Position numbers and translations under genes: made by a program
In this document: positions 53,028 to 62,794 of the stretch, piece after piece
Layout: each line of letters opens with the position of its first letter
Numbering within the stretch: position 1 is the stretch's first letter
Assembly: GCF_019977395.1 (NCBI RefSeq)
Contig: NZ_AP024660.1
Coordinates: 3,596,001-3,660,000, forward strand
Source: Arthrobacter sp. NicSoilC5
GTDB lineage: Bacteria > Actinomycetota > Actinomycetes > Actinomycetales > Micrococcaceae
Direction: 5' to 3'
Length of the DNA: 64,000 nucleotides
The notes under the pieces: model-generated
Told to the model about the DNA's origin: nothing
What the model saw: only the letters and a program-made list of their open reading frames with translations
Databases searched by the model: none

Positions 53028-53672
53028 CTACGCCGCGGGAACGAACCTCAGGGCAGAGTTCCACTGGAACTGCGGCAGCTGCTCATTGGCTGAGAGCAGG
53101 ATGTTCAGGAAACCGGTCTGTTCCAGCTGCCGTGCGCGGCGGAGCGGTCCCACCATGATGGGGGTCAGGCCGGCGGCAGAAGCGAAGGCGGCCACGGCGG
53201 CGACAGCGTCGTCATCGTCGCCGGCAACCAGGACGTCCAGCGGCTGGCCGGCCACCTTGCCCGCACCCAATGCGGCGGCGAAGGTGGTGTTGAACGCCTT
53301 GACCACTTTGGCTCCGGTGGTCTTCTGCAGTTCTTCCGCGGCGGAGCTGCCGGCGGGAACGGAGAGGCCTTCAAAGGTGGAGAAGTCCACCGGGTTGGTG
53401 ATGTCCACGTAGACCTTGCCGTCGAGGCTGTCGCCGTAGCGGGCCACGATGTCCTTGGCGGCGTCGAAGTACACAGCCGGGATGACGATGGAACCGGTGA
53501 TGGCGTCGCCCAGCACGCCGGTGCTCACCTGGCCTGTGAATTCCGCGGCCAGGGCGTCGGCCTTGGCCTTGTCCCCGTGGGCCAGGATCTGGACGCTGTT
53601 GCCTCCGTCGACGGCGCGGGCTGCAAGTCCGCGGGCCATGTTGCCGGTGCCAATGATGGTGATGTCAGTCAT
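53028..53672 (-). CDS. NADP-binding F420-dependent oxidoreductase-like protein
   Basis: A 214-residue Rossmann-fold protein of the F420H2:NADP oxidoreductase type. ITIIGTGNMARGLA begins the nucleotide-binding motif and VKAFNTTFA is typical of the family. A C-terminal helical region completes the fold. ATG 53672 follows GGAAAGAAG. An in-frame GTG upstream (NFLSRLFGKK) is possible. The physiological substrate is unknown. Confidence 0.88.
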   Translation of the reverse strand: MTDITIIGTGNMARGLAARAVDGGNSVQILAHGDKAKADALAAEFTGQVSTGVLGDAITGSIVIPAVYFDAAKDIVARYGDSLDGKVYVDITNPVDFSTFEGLSVPAGSSAAEELQKTTGAKVVKAFNTTFAAALGAGKVAGQPLDVLVAGDDDDAVAAVAAFASAAGLTPIMVGPLRRARQLEQTGFLNILLSANEQLPQFQWNSALRFVPAA

Positions 53673-53797
53673 GATGTTCTTCTTTCCAAAGAGGCGGGAT
53701 AGGAAATTCACTGCAGTCCTTCGTTGAAATGCCCTTACTTGAAGCTTCAACTACAGCAGTTGCCGTTCTATTCCGCCGACCGGCAATTAAACCCAAA

Positions 53798-53829
53798 CGG
53801 ACGACGGCGGGAGGTCCCGCCGTCGTCCG
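53798..53829 (-). terminator. Terminator of the glutaminase-type operon
   Basis: Perfect 15-bp arms CGGACGACGGCGGGA (53798-53812) and its complement (53815-53829) have a 2-nt loop. On the minus strand a TTTGGGTTTAATT stretch follows, fitting an intrinsic terminator for the operon whose last gene ends at 53870. Confidence 0.85.
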
Positions 53830-53869
53830 CGTCACCGGATGAAGCCTGCCGCAGCAGCGGCACGTTGCC

Positions 53870-55585
53870 TCAGTACGCCTTGACGCGCTGCTCCACGATG
53901 AGGTGGATGAGGGCAAACACCCCGTCATCGTCGATGGCCGCCAGCGCGGCATCCAGGGCGGCCGGCACGCCGCGGTCCTCCGTGACGGTGATGCCGAAGC
54001 CGCCGAAAGCCCTGGCCATCAGCGCAAAATCCGGGTTCTTCAACTGCGTTCCGGACACGCGCTGCGGGTAGTGCCGTTCCTGGTGCGTGCGGATGGTGCC
54101 GTACTCCTGGTTGTCCATGACCACCACGAGGGGCGTTGCACCGTACTGGGCCGCGGTGGCGAGTTCCTGCCCGTTCATGAGGAACTCGCCGTCCCCCGCG
54201 ATGGTCACCACCCGCCGCCCGGGCTCAGCCAGGGAAGCGGCGATCGCGGAAGGTACTGAGTACCCCATGGAGCCGTTGCGGGCGCTGATCATGGACGCAT
54301 ACCGGCGGGTGGGGAAATACCGGTGGGCCCAGTTGGTGTGTTCCCCGGCCCCGAACGTCACCATCGCGTCCCCGGGAAGACGGGGCACCAGGTTGGCCAT
54401 CAGGGTGTCCATCCTCGCCTGGCCCGGAGCCGGCACCGCAGAAGGGAGCGCCGCGAAGCTTTCCTGCTCTTTCCGCATCCTCGCCGTCCAGTCCTTCCAC
54501 TCCTCCTTGACCGGCAGGTCAATGCCCGCCAGGTCGCGGACGAACGCGTCCGGTTTGGCCAGGATCTGCCGTGACACGGGTCCGGACCGCCCCCGCAGCG
54601 ACGGGTCCGCCGTCACCAGGAAGTTCTTCTTGCTCCAGTCCTGGCGGCACACGAATCCGTCAGTGATCACATCTCCCGGCACCGTGCCCACGAACACCAG
54701 GAGGTCGGTCTCCTCCAGGAGGTCATACGTGGGGCGCGGCCGGCCGTACCCGATGGGCCCCACGTAGGATGGCGAATCGAAGGACACCGTGCCCTGCGTG
54801 CGCCATTCGGCGGCGGCCGGGATGTGGTGCCGCTCCAGCCAGGCGGTGAGCTGCCCGGCTGCCTCCTGCGTCCAGTCGTTGCCGCCGGTGACGAAGAGCG
54901 GCTTGTTGGACTCGGCCAGGGCCGCCTTCAGCGCCGCGGAGTCCGTACCGCTCAGGCCCCCTGCGGCTACGGGTATCGCAGGGTGGAGAACCGGGCTGAC
55001 CTGCTGCCGGATCACGTCCTCCGGCAAGCCGACAACCACGGGTCCGGGCCGTCCGCTCATCGCCGCAAACATGGCCTCGGCCACGATTTCGGAGGCCCGC
55101 TCCGGATGGTCCAGGACCATGACGCGCTTGGCGCCGGTATCGAACCAGGACTTGATGTCGAATTCCTGGAACGCTTCCCGGTCCCGGTGGGCAAACGGGA
55201 TCAGGCCCACGAAGAGCAGCATGGGGGTGGAGTCCTGCCAGGCGGTGTGCAGGCCCACATGCGCGTTCGCGGCCCCCGGCCCCCGGGTGACCATCGCGAC
55301 GCCCGGCCGTTGCTGCATCTTGCCGTCCGCCTCCGCCATGTACGCGGCCCCGCCCTCATGCCGGCAGACGATGGTTTCGACGCTGGACTGGTGCAGGCCG
55401 TCCAGCACGTCGAGGAAGCTCTCGCCGGGAACCACGTAGGTGCGTTCCACGCCGTGGGCCACCAGCGAATCGACGATGACGTGCCCGGCGGATTTGAGGG
55501 CGGGCGCCACACGGTCCTGGTGGTGGACGACGGCGGCGGGCTGGGGACGGGAGGTGGTCAGGGTGGGCTGCGGCTCTGGTGTCAT
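53870..55585 (-). CDS. Acetolactate-synthase-like thiamine-diphosphate enzyme
   Basis: A 571-residue thiamine-diphosphate enzyme. The N-terminal glutamate is in VCRHEGGAAYMA (near residue 79), the central domain is FAD-like but without a clear binding motif, and the C-terminal GDGEFLMNGQELATA near residue 460 binds thiamine diphosphate/Mg. It is closer to the 'acetolactate synthase-like' decarboxylases than to IlvB, and no small subunit is adjacent. It lies 37 bp after an amino-acid permease in an operon with a glutaminase, so it may decarboxylate a 2-oxo acid from amino-acid breakdown. Confidence 0.88.
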   Translation of the reverse strand: MTPEPQPTLTTSRPQPAAVVHHQDRVAPALKSAGHVIVDSLVAHGVERTYVVPGESFLDVLDGLHQSSVETIVCRHEGGAAYMAEADGKMQQRPGVAMVTRGPGAANAHVGLHTAWQDSTPMLLFVGLIPFAHRDREAFQEFDIKSWFDTGAKRVMVLDHPERASEIVAEAMFAAMSGRPGPVVVGLPEDVIRQQVSPVLHPAIPVAAGGLSGTDSAALKAALAESNKPLFVTGGNDWTQEAAGQLTAWLERHHIPAAAEWRTQGTVSFDSPSYVGPIGYGRPRPTYDLLEETDLLVFVGTVPGDVITDGFVCRQDWSKKNFLVTADPSLRGRSGPVSRQILAKPDAFVRDLAGIDLPVKEEWKDWTARMRKEQESFAALPSAVPAPGQARMDTLMANLVPRLPGDAMVTFGAGEHTNWAHRYFPTRRYASMISARNGSMGYSVPSAIAASLAEPGRRVVTIAGDGEFLMNGQELATAAQYGATPLVVVMDNQEYGTIRTHQERHYPQRVSGTQLKNPDFALMARAFGGFGITVTEDRGVPAALDAALAAIDDDGVFALIHLIVEQRVKAY

Positions 55586-55622
55586 GGTCTTTCTTCAGCT
55601 CGGAGGGTTGCAGGCGTTGTGG

Positions 55623-57140
55623 TCAGGAAATGGGCGTCCGGTTGGCGATCACGGGTGCTTTCCCGGTGAAGCCTTCGCGGGTTTCGGCGATTTGGCGGAT
55701 GCGGTGGCGGCAGGCGTACCAGCCGAGGACCATGAGGACGGACGCGATGGCGGTGACGAGCATGGTCAGGGGTGAGTCGATGAAGACCATGATGAGGACG
55801 CCGACGAGGAAGAGCAGGGAGAGGTAGCCGGTGTAGGGGGCGCCGAACATCCGGAAGGAGGGGCGTTCGACCCAGCCTTTGTCGGCCCAGCGTTTGAGCT
55901 GGATCTGGCACAGCACGATGGTGGCCCAGGTCATGATGATGCCGACGGAGGCGATGTTCAGGACGATTTCGAAGGCTTCGGCCGGGACGAGGTAGTTCAG
56001 CGGGACCCCGAGGAGGGAGACGACGGCGGTGATGGCGATGCCGCCGTACGGGACGCCTGCCTTGTTCATGCGGGAGGCGAACTTGGGCGCGGAGCCGTTG
56101 ACGGACATGGAACGCAGGATCCGGCCCGTGGAGTAGAGCCCGGCGTTCAGGGAGGACAGGGCTGCGGTGAGGACCACGAGGTTCATGATGACGTCCACGC
56201 CCTGGACGCCGATGGAGCCGAAGAACGTCACGAAGGGGCTGACGCCTTTTTGGTAGGAGGTGAAGGGCAGCAGCAGGGCCAGGAGGATCACGGAGCCGAC
56301 GTAGAACACGGCGATGCGGAAGACCACGGAGTTGATGGCCTTGGGCATGATTTTTTCGGGGTTCTCGGTTTCGCCGGCGGCGGTGCCGATGAGTTCGATG
56401 GAGGCGTAGGCGAACAGGACGCCCTGCATGAGGATGATCATGGGCAGCAGGCCGTTGGGGAAGATCCCGCCGTTATCGGACAGGAGGCTGATGCCGACCT
56501 GCTGGCCGTCCACGGGGGTGCCGAAGATGACGAAGTAGGTGCCGATGATGAGGAAGGCGACGAGGGCGGCGACCTTGATCAGGGCGAACCAGAATTCCAT
56601 TTCGCCGAAGACTTTCACGGAGACCAGGTTCAGGGCCAGGACCACGACGAGGGCGGTCAGTGCCCAGGCCCACTGCGGGACATCGGCCATCCAGGGGACG
56701 TAGTTGCCGAAGAAGTGCATGTAGAGGGCGGCGGCGGTGATGTCCACGATGGTGGTGGTGGCCCAGTTGATCCAGTAGAACCAGCCGGAGACGAACGCGG
56801 CTTTTTCACCGAAGAATTCACGGGCGTAGGAAACGAACGAGCCCGAGGAGGGCCGGTGCAGGACCAGTTCGCCCAGGGCACGCAGGATCAGGAACGCGAA
56901 GAACCCGCACACCGCGTACGCGATGACCAGGGACGGGCCCGCGGCGTAGAGCCGGCCGCCGGCGCCCAGGAACAGGCCGGTACCGATCGCACCGCCAATC
57001 GCGATCATCTGGATCTGCCGCGGCTTCAGGTTCTTGTGGTAACCCTTGTCCTCCGCATGCAGGGAGGTCTCGGACGCATGCGCGTGACCACCATCAATAA
57101 CGTGGTCGAACTCAACCTCTTCATTGGGGTTGTTGGGCAT
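55623..57140 (-). CDS. Amino-acid permease (APC family)
   Basis: A 505-residue APC-type transporter with about 12 membrane helices. The signature [16 protein letters not shown] begins the first helix (near residue 45), after a polar N-terminal tail. It resembles the asparagine/GABA/proline permease group; the substrate is unproven, but glutaminase next to it suggests glutamine or a related amide. It starts 45 bp after glsA ends. Confidence 0.92.
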   Translation of the reverse strand: MPNNPNEEVEFDHVIDGGHAHASETSLHAEDKGYHKNLKPRQIQMIAIGGAIGTGLFLGAGGRLYAAGPSLVIAYAVCGFFAFLILRALGELVLHRPSSGSFVSYAREFFGEKAAFVSGWFYWINWATTTIVDITAAALYMHFFGNYVPWMADVPQWAWALTALVVVLALNLVSVKVFGEMEFWFALIKVAALVAFLIIGTYFVIFGTPVDGQQVGISLLSDNGGIFPNGLLPMIILMQGVLFAYASIELIGTAAGETENPEKIMPKAINSVVFRIAVFYVGSVILLALLLPFTSYQKGVSPFVTFFGSIGVQGVDVIMNLVVLTAALSSLNAGLYSTGRILRSMSVNGSAPKFASRMNKAGVPYGGIAITAVVSLLGVPLNYLVPAEAFEIVLNIASVGIIMTWATIVLCQIQLKRWADKGWVERPSFRMFGAPYTGYLSLLFLVGVLIMVFIDSPLTMLVTAIASVLMVLGWYACRHRIRQIAETREGFTGKAPVIANRTPIS

Positions 57141-57185
57141 GGGTATTCCTTTCGATCCGAAAAAGATCTTGCTGGATGGGGAAAC

Positions 57186-58139
57186 TTAGAAGACTGACCA
57201 GCCGGTGCGGTCGGAGAGGTCGGCCAGGGCTGCGGTGCCGGCAAGGGAATTGCCCTTGGCGTCCAGCCGCGGACTCCAGACGCAGATGGCGCACTGCCCC
57301 GGGACGATCACCAGGATCCCGCCGCCTACTCCGCTCTTGCCGGGCAGGCCCACCCGGTATGCGAATTCGCCGGCGGCGTCATACATGCCGCAGGTCAGCA
57401 TGATGGAGCCGATCCGCTTGGCCTCGCTGGGGGACAGCACCCTGCCGGTTGATCCCTGGCCGTCGTTGGCAAGGAACAGGCCGGCACGGGCCAGCTGGAC
57501 GCAGGTCATCATGATGGAGCACTGGCGGACGTAGTTCTCCACCACGACGGCGGCGGGCTGGGTGAGGTTGGCAAAATCCTTGAGGAAGTGCGCCAGGGCC
57601 AGGTTGCGGCTGCTGCCGGCCAGCTCACCGTCAGCAGCGGCTTCATCGATGAACGGTGCGTGGGAGCCTGGCTCCGCCTCGTGGCTCCCCGCTTGTTCGG
57701 TGAGGAACCGCAGGAGCTGCGTGGCGGCGTCGGGCGTCTCTTCCAGCAGGTGGTCGGTGACCACCAGGGCGCCGGCGTTGATGAACGGATTGCGCGGGAT
57801 GCCCTTTTCGGCTTCCAACTGGACCAGTGAGTTGAAGGACGTTCCGGAGGGTTCGCGCAGCACCCGGGACCACAGGGCAGCGGACCTGCCGCCCTGCAGG
57901 GCCATGGCCAGGGTGAACACCTTGGAGATGCTTTGGATGGAAAAGGGAACGCCGGCGTCCCCGGAGCTGAAGACCTCGCCGGAGGTGGTGGCGACGGCGA
58001 TGCCGAAGCGGTCGAACGGGACCGTGGCCAGGAAAGGGATGTTTCCGGGAACGCTGCCCGCGTTCTGCCTGGGCCGGTGGCGCCGGACGATGTCCTCAAG
58101 GAGGAGGCCCAGGGGCGGTGCGCTCAGTGTGGTGCTCAT
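57186..58139 (-). CDS. glsA: Glutaminase
   Basis: A 317-residue serine-dependent glutaminase hydrolysing glutamine to glutamate and ammonia. The S-x-x-K catalytic motif is in FSIQSISKVFTLA (near residue 70), and NPFINAGALVV and GIPRNPFINAG-type blocks are family marks. ATG 58139 overlaps the regulator stop by 4 bp (ATGA), so translation is coupled. It is the second gene in the pucR-glsA-permease-TPP operon. Confidence 0.95.
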   Translation of the reverse strand: MSTTLSAPPLGLLLEDIVRRHRPRQNAGSVPGNIPFLATVPFDRFGIAVATTSGEVFSSGDAGVPFSIQSISKVFTLAMALQGGRSAALWSRVLREPSGTSFNSLVQLEAEKGIPRNPFINAGALVVTDHLLEETPDAATQLLRFLTEQAGSHEAEPGSHAPFIDEAAADGELAGSSRNLALAHFLKDFANLTQPAAVVVENYVRQCSIMMTCVQLARAGLFLANDGQGSTGRVLSPSEAKRIGSIMLTCGMYDAAGEFAYRVGLPGKSGVGGGILVIVPGQCAICVWSPRLDAKGNSLAGTAALADLSDRTGWSVF

Positions 58140-59731
58140 TTCCTGCCTGGATTGTCGGTGGAGGCGGCCCACTCCTGGAGATGGAGCAGGGCCACCAGTG
58201 AGTCGCGGGGGTTGCCGAAGTCCAGGCCGGTGACCCTGGCTGCTTTGGCAACGCGGTAATAGACGGTGTTTTTGTGCAGGTTCATGTGTTTGGCGCATTC
58301 GGAGACGTCGAAGCAGGCGTCGAAGTAGGCCTGCAGGGTTGCTGCGAGTTCGGCATCCTCCTGGAGCAGTGCCGCCATGCTGCGGTGCCGGAAGGGTGAG
58401 CTGTGGAAGTTCCGTACGGCCTCGCGGTAGAGGATTTCCGCCTCGAAATCGTCAACGGTGGCCACCGTGCCCGGTGTGGCGTTCCGCACGCAGGCCAGCA
58501 GTGCTTCCGTGATGCCGGTGACCCGGTGGATGGACAGCAGGTCCGGCGCCAGCGGTCCGACGGCGGCGAAGGGAATGATGCCCAGGTGTTTGCGGGCATC
58601 CTTGACCACTGCTTCGGCAAGTGCCCTCAGCCCCGCCTCCGCCGTGCTGGACTGCAGGTCCGGCAGGATGATGGCCGTGTCACCGTTGAACTGGCCCACG
58701 ACGGCGGATGCCTTGTACGCGGCGGCGTGGATGGAGGCCAGGTTGGCCAGTTCGCCGTGCTTGAGCGCGGCGTCGTCGGCCCGGGAGTCGGCGTCGGACA
58801 TGCCGATGAGGAGAAGCGCCGCGGGACGCTCCGAGGGGATCTTTCCGCTGTGGGCGCTGGCGGCGGCCTCGGCGGGACCTGACAGGATCCGTGCCACCCG
58901 GTCCTCCCGCATGTGGACGGACTGCTGGTTGCGGTAGCGGATCAGTTCGGCGGAAACCCTGGCTGCGGATCCGGTGAGGACGTACTCAACGTCCGGGCCG
59001 AAGCCCTCTCCGGTCTCCTGGAGCCAGATGTACCCCATGATCCGTTCGCCCGCGAAGAGCGCGATGGCCACCCGTTCACGCAGCCCGTCCTGGGGCCGGG
59101 CAGGCACCCGGACCGGCTGCCGGGTGCGGTGGAGTTCGCGGTATGCGCCCAGGTCCTTGAGCAGCAGCTCGTACTTCCGCGGACCGCGGCGGGACAGGAT
59201 GGACGCTTTGCGGAGCTCGTCAATGTCGTTGGTGACCGTGGAGTACGCCAGGACCTTGTTGGCCGCGTCCTCGATCAGCACGTGGCTGGAGGTGAGCCTG
59301 GCCGTGGTCTGGGCGATGGCGAACAGGTCTTCCTCAAGCAGGGTGAGGACTTCGCTCTCGTAGCTGCGCGGCTGGATCCGGTCCTTTGCGATGGACAGCA
59401 GGCGGTCCCAGTCGGCGGCGGGATCAACCAGGAGGAGGCCCGAGCCCGCTGCCTGCAGGAGTTCTTCCGCTTCGGCGAGGTCTTCGCGGTTGCCCTTGAC
59501 GGCTACCACCGGGGGCGGGGCCTTCAGGAGCCGCCGGAGGGCCGGCAAGGCGGAGCGGCCGCGGACACCGATGAGCAGGACAAACGCGCCGGCAGCCTGG
59601 ACGGACTCGTCGTCGGCGTCGACAATAAGGAACCGTTCAATGGCCGGCGCCGAGGGGGCTGGACGGAGGATGAGGCTGGCGAAGCCAAGGGGAAGATCCG
59701 AGAGGATGTCATCCACCGTAACCGCGGCCAT
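58136..59731 (-). CDS. PucR-family transcriptional regulator
   Basis: A 531-residue PucR-type regulator. It has an N-terminal PucR/GAF-like sensor part, a central GGDEF-like region, and a C-terminal PucR helix-turn-helix (about 465-525, CAKHMNLHKNTVYYRVAKAA). It is first in the operon, so it probably controls the glutaminase, permease and TPP genes. The effector is likely an amino acid or related amide. ATG 59731 follows AAGGAAAA. Confidence 0.92.
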   Translation of the reverse strand: MAAVTVDDILSDLPLGFASLILRPAPSAPAIERFLIVDADDESVQAAGAFVLLIGVRGRSALPALRRLLKAPPPVVAVKGNREDLAEAEELLQAAGSGLLLVDPAADWDRLLSIAKDRIQPRSYESEVLTLLEEDLFAIAQTTARLTSSHVLIEDAANKVLAYSTVTNDIDELRKASILSRRGPRKYELLLKDLGAYRELHRTRQPVRVPARPQDGLRERVAIALFAGERIMGYIWLQETGEGFGPDVEYVLTGSAARVSAELIRYRNQQSVHMREDRVARILSGPAEAAASAHSGKIPSERPAALLLIGMSDADSRADDAALKHGELANLASIHAAAYKASAVVGQFNGDTAIILPDLQSSTAEAGLRALAEAVVKDARKHLGIIPFAAVGPLAPDLLSIHRVTGITEALLACVRNATPGTVATVDDFEAEILYREAVRNFHSSPFRHRSMAALLQEDAELAATLQAYFDACFDVSECAKHMNLHKNTVYYRVAKAARVTGLDFGNPRDSLVALLHLQEWAASTDNPGRK

Positions 59732-59899
59732 GGGTTTTCCTTTTGCGTCGATCCCGCCGGACGGCTCTGTCCGGTCACCTCATGCTATCCAGCGGCCGCC
59801 GTCCTGATTATGGGCCCGGTCCCAAACGCGGGGACGGATTTTTGGTTTGCAGCCCGAGGCGAAGGCCGGCTGCGTGGGAGGAGTCCGGCGGGCACGGCA

Positions 59900-59929
59900 A
59901 AGGCGGGCCAGCGTATGCTGGCCCGCCTT
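59900..59929. terminator. Hairpin after the gentisate operon
   Basis: Perfect 13-bp arms AAGGCGGGCCAGC (59900-59912) and GCTGGCCCGCCTT (59917-59929) surround a 4-nt loop. It follows the maleylpyruvate isomerase stop by 45 bp on the minus strand and is a likely terminator of the gentisate operon. Confidence 0.8.
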
Positions 59930-59973
59930 GGGTGCGGTGTGGCAGATGGCTTGCCCGGGCGCTCGATCTGCAG

Positions 59974-60732
59974 CTAGATCCAGGCCGGGGCCGGGGGCGC
60001 GGGGGTGACCGATCCGCCGTCGTGCTGTGCCGTGGTGCCGTCCGTGCCGCGGCCGGTGGCCCACTGTGCAATGGCGGCCAGGGAGCCGGAAACCACGGTG
60101 GGGGAGGCGGCTGCCGTGTCACCGAAGACCAGCGCAGAGGGTTGGCCGGTGACCTTGACCACGAGGTCCTTGTCCGTGCCGCGGGCGTGCCAGGCGCCGG
60201 TGATGTCCGTGAGGAGCCGTTCCAGGACGGGTGCGGGGATGTCCCGGAACGTGGCCCCGTTGTCCAGGTCAACGGCGTGCACCCACACTTCCCTGGTGCG
60301 CATCCAGACGGTTTCTTCGGCGGGAACGGTCCTGCCCTGGACGGTCTTGACCTTGTGGTGCCAGTTCTCGGCGGGCAGGTCGCGCCACTCGACGTTCAGG
60401 TGCACGGCGGAGTGGTCGAACAGGTTCCGCAGCGCGATGGGACTGAGCGTGGCGCCGAAGTCGATCTCGTGGTTGCGGACCTCCACCGAGGGGTACATGG
60501 GGGTCTCCACGCCGGTGGCTGCCCATTCGACCAGCCGTGCCACGGCCCGCGCGTTGTAGCCCACGTGGGCCACAACGTGCCGGCGGGTCCAGCCCGGCAG
60601 CAGCGAGTCCCCGTCCAGTTCCGCGTCCGTGAGCTCGTTGAGCTTGCGGGCGAAGAACGCGGTGCCGCGCCGGGCCTGCAGGAGCCCGTCGAGCAGGACG
60701 GGATCGGTGGCCTGGTCGTGCCGGGCAACCAT
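59974..60732 (-). CDS. Mycothiol-dependent maleylpyruvate isomerase
   Basis: A 252-residue enzyme of the mycothiol-dependent maleylpyruvate isomerase family (DinB-like bundle plus C-terminal SCP-like domain), isomerising maleylpyruvate to fumarylpyruvate. Metal-binding histidines are seen in WTRRHVVAHVGYN (near residue 50) and MRTREVWVHAVDL (near residue 145). ATG 60732 shares the TGATG junction with the preceding gene, so it is coupled. It is third in the gentisate pathway. Confidence 0.93.
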   Translation of the reverse strand: MVARHDQATDPVLLDGLLQARRGTAFFARKLNELTDAELDGDSLLPGWTRRHVVAHVGYNARAVARLVEWAATGVETPMYPSVEVRNHEIDFGATLSPIALRNLFDHSAVHLNVEWRDLPAENWHHKVKTVQGRTVPAEETVWMRTREVWVHAVDLDNGATFRDIPAPVLERLLTDITGAWHARGTDKDLVVKVTGQPSALVFGDTAAASPTVVSGSLAAIAQWATGRGTDGTTAQHDGGSVTPAPPAPAWI

Positions 60733-61556
60733 CAGGCTTCCTTGACCACGCGGTTGGTCAGCTGGCCCAGGCCCTCGATGGTGGTGACCAGGACCTGGCC
60801 CTCCTGCAGGTAGCGCTTGGGGTCTTGGGCGTGGCCCACGCCGCCGGGGGTGCCGGTGGCGATCACGTCGCCCGGGTTCAGGGTGATGATGGTGGAGATG
60901 TAGGAGACCAGGAACTCAGGGGTGAACACCAGGTCCGAGGTGGGGGTGGACTGCTGGACTTCGCCGTCCACGGCGGAGGTCATCAGCGGGCCGGCGGTGA
61001 ACTCGTCCTTGGTGACCAGGGCCGGCCCGAACGGGGTGGACTTCTCCCAGGTCTTGCCCTGCAGCCACTGGATGGTCCGGAACTGGTAGTCGCGCATGGA
61101 GACGTCGTTGAGCACGGAGTACCCGGCGATGTGCTCAGCGGCTTCGGATTCGGGGATGCGGCGGCCGGCCTTGCCGATGACGACGGCGAGTTCGGCTTCC
61201 CAGTCCACGGTGTCCGATTCCTGCGGCAGGGCCAGGTCGTCGTTGGGGCCGATCAGGGATTCGGCGTATTTGGCGAACAGGGTGGGGTGCTCGGGAACCT
61301 CCCGGCCCATTTCCTTGATGTGGTTGCGGTAGTTGTGGCCCACGCAGATGATCTTGCCGGGGGAGGGCACGACGGCGGCGAGGTCGGCGCCGTCCACTGG
61401 GTGCGTTGCGCCGTTGGCCGCCTTGGCGGTGGTTTCCCAGTTGGGGTCCTTCAGCAGGGCCCCGACGTCGGAGAAGCCCGGGATCTCGGTGAGGGTGTCG
61501 CCGTCCTGGCGGACCGCCTTGGTGCCGTCAGCGGTGCGGAGGGTGAGGAGTTTCAT
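60732..61556 (-). CDS. Fumarylpyruvate hydrolase (FAH family)
   Basis: A 274-residue hydrolase of the fumarylacetoacetate-hydrolase family, cleaving fumarylpyruvate to fumarate and pyruvate. The metal-binding motif DWEAELAVVIGKAG (near residue 120) and GHNYRNHIKEMG are typical. Its start overlaps the dioxygenase stop by 1 nt (TAATG), and its stop overlaps the isomerase start by 1 nt. These are tightly coupled genes of one operon. Confidence 0.93.
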   Translation of the reverse strand: MKLLTLRTADGTKAVRQDGDTLTEIPGFSDVGALLKDPNWETTAKAANGATHPVDGADLAAVVPSPGKIICVGHNYRNHIKEMGREVPEHPTLFAKYAESLIGPNDDLALPQESDTVDWEAELAVVIGKAGRRIPESEAAEHIAGYSVLNDVSMRDYQFRTIQWLQGKTWEKSTPFGPALVTKDEFTAGPLMTSAVDGEVQQSTPTSDLVFTPEFLVSYISTIITLNPGDVIATGTPGGVGHAQDPKRYLQEGQVLVTTIEGLGQLTNRVVKEA

Positions 61557-62686
61557 TACTTGGTGCGTCCTTCGATGTAGGTGCGGTTGAAGTTCAGGCG
61601 CTCAAAGATGGGTGCGTCGCTGAACCGGAACAAATCAAACTCGGATTCGGCCTGCAGGGACCAGGCGGCCCAGGACGGGACCACGAACAGGTCGCCCTTG
61701 GCCAGGACCCTGGTTTCGCCGTTGAGCGTCACGGTGCCGGTGCCGTCGAAGACCTGCCAGACGCTGGAGCCCACCTCGCGGACGGTCTCGGTCCAGGCGC
61801 CGGCCCGCAGACGGTGGAACTCCGCGCGGATGGTGGGCATGACATCCCCGCCGGTGGTGGGGTTGGTGTACCGGATGGCTGCGTGGCCCTGGGACACGGT
61901 GGCGGGGTGGCCCTCGTCCTCCAGGAGCAGCTGCTCGCGCAGGGCGGCGTCGGTGTACTTCCACCGGTAGGCGGCGATGGGGGAGTTGGTGGTGTTCTCC
62001 AGTCCGGAGAGCGGGCGCAGGCCGGGGTGGGCCCAGAGCCGCTCGGAGCGGGAGATGTCCGGGGTGGCCTCGTCCGTGACGCGTTCGGTGCCGAATTCGA
62101 AGAACCCGGCGTCGGCGTAATGGACGAACGGGATGTCCAGGCCATCGATCCACGCCATGGGCTCATCGGTGTCGTTGTGGTGGCCATGGAAGTTCCAGCC
62201 CGGGGTGAGCAGGAAGTCGCCGCGGGACATGCGTACGGGATCGCCGTTCACCACGGTCCACACGCCTTCGCCTTCGACGACGAAGCGGAAGGCGTTCTGG
62301 GAGTGGCGGTGCTCGGGGGCGGTTTCGCGGCCGCCCAGGTACTGGATGGCGGCCCAGAGGGTCGGGGTGGCGTACGGGGTCCCGGCCAGGCCGGGGTTGG
62401 CCAGGGCGATGGCCCGCCGTTCCCCGCCGCGGCCCACGGGTACCAGGTCGCCGGCGCGGGCGGCGAGCGGGTACAGGTCATCCCACCGCCATACGTGCGG
62501 TACCGCCTTGGGGGACGGGACCATGGGCATCAGGTCCGCGATCTCCGTCCACAGGGGAATCAGGTTTTCCTTGTTGAAGTCCTTGTACAGCTGCTCGAGC
62601 TGGGCAGCCTCCTCGGGGGTGGGCTCGGGAACATGGTGTTCCTGTGCCACGGATTCGTGCGTTTGGTTTTCAGCGCTGATCGACAC
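61556..62686 (-). CDS. Gentisate 1,2-dioxygenase
   Basis: A 376-residue bicupin iron dioxygenase opening gentisate to maleylpyruvate. The first cupin has the histidine motif PEHRHSQNAFRFVVEGEG (near residue 125), followed by GWNFHGHHND. The second cupin covers about residues 260-360. GTG 62686 follows AGGAG with 8-nt spacing. It is the first structural gene of the operon, with a candidate IclR site 77 bp upstream. Confidence 0.93.
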   Translation of the reverse strand: MSISAENQTHESVAQEHHVPEPTPEEAAQLEQLYKDFNKENLIPLWTEIADLMPMVPSPKAVPHVWRWDDLYPLAARAGDLVPVGRGGERRAIALANPGLAGTPYATPTLWAAIQYLGGRETAPEHRHSQNAFRFVVEGEGVWTVVNGDPVRMSRGDFLLTPGWNFHGHHNDTDEPMAWIDGLDIPFVHYADAGFFEFGTERVTDEATPDISRSERLWAHPGLRPLSGLENTTNSPIAAYRWKYTDAALREQLLLEDEGHPATVSQGHAAIRYTNPTTGGDVMPTIRAEFHRLRAGAWTETVREVGSSVWQVFDGTGTVTLNGETRVLAKGDLFVVPSWAAWSLQAESEFDLFRFSDAPIFERLNFNRTYIEGRTK

Positions 62687-62762
62687 TGGCCTTCTCCTTG
62701 CGTGCGGACTGACTGCGACGTGGATTCGACCCTAAGGAATGAGCGCTGTGATCCCCAGCATA

Positions 62763-62777
62763 TTCTGTAGAGCAGAA
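62763..62777. promoter_or_regulatory. Candidate IclR operator upstream of gentisate dioxygenase
   Basis: TTCTG and CAGAA with a 5-bp spacer (62763-62777) repeat the core of the palindrome at the IclR gene start (63590-63612). Its position between the IclR gene and the dioxygenase fits control of the operon. Confidence 0.65.
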
Positions 62778-62794
62778 AGAGCTGCCAGTCGTGG

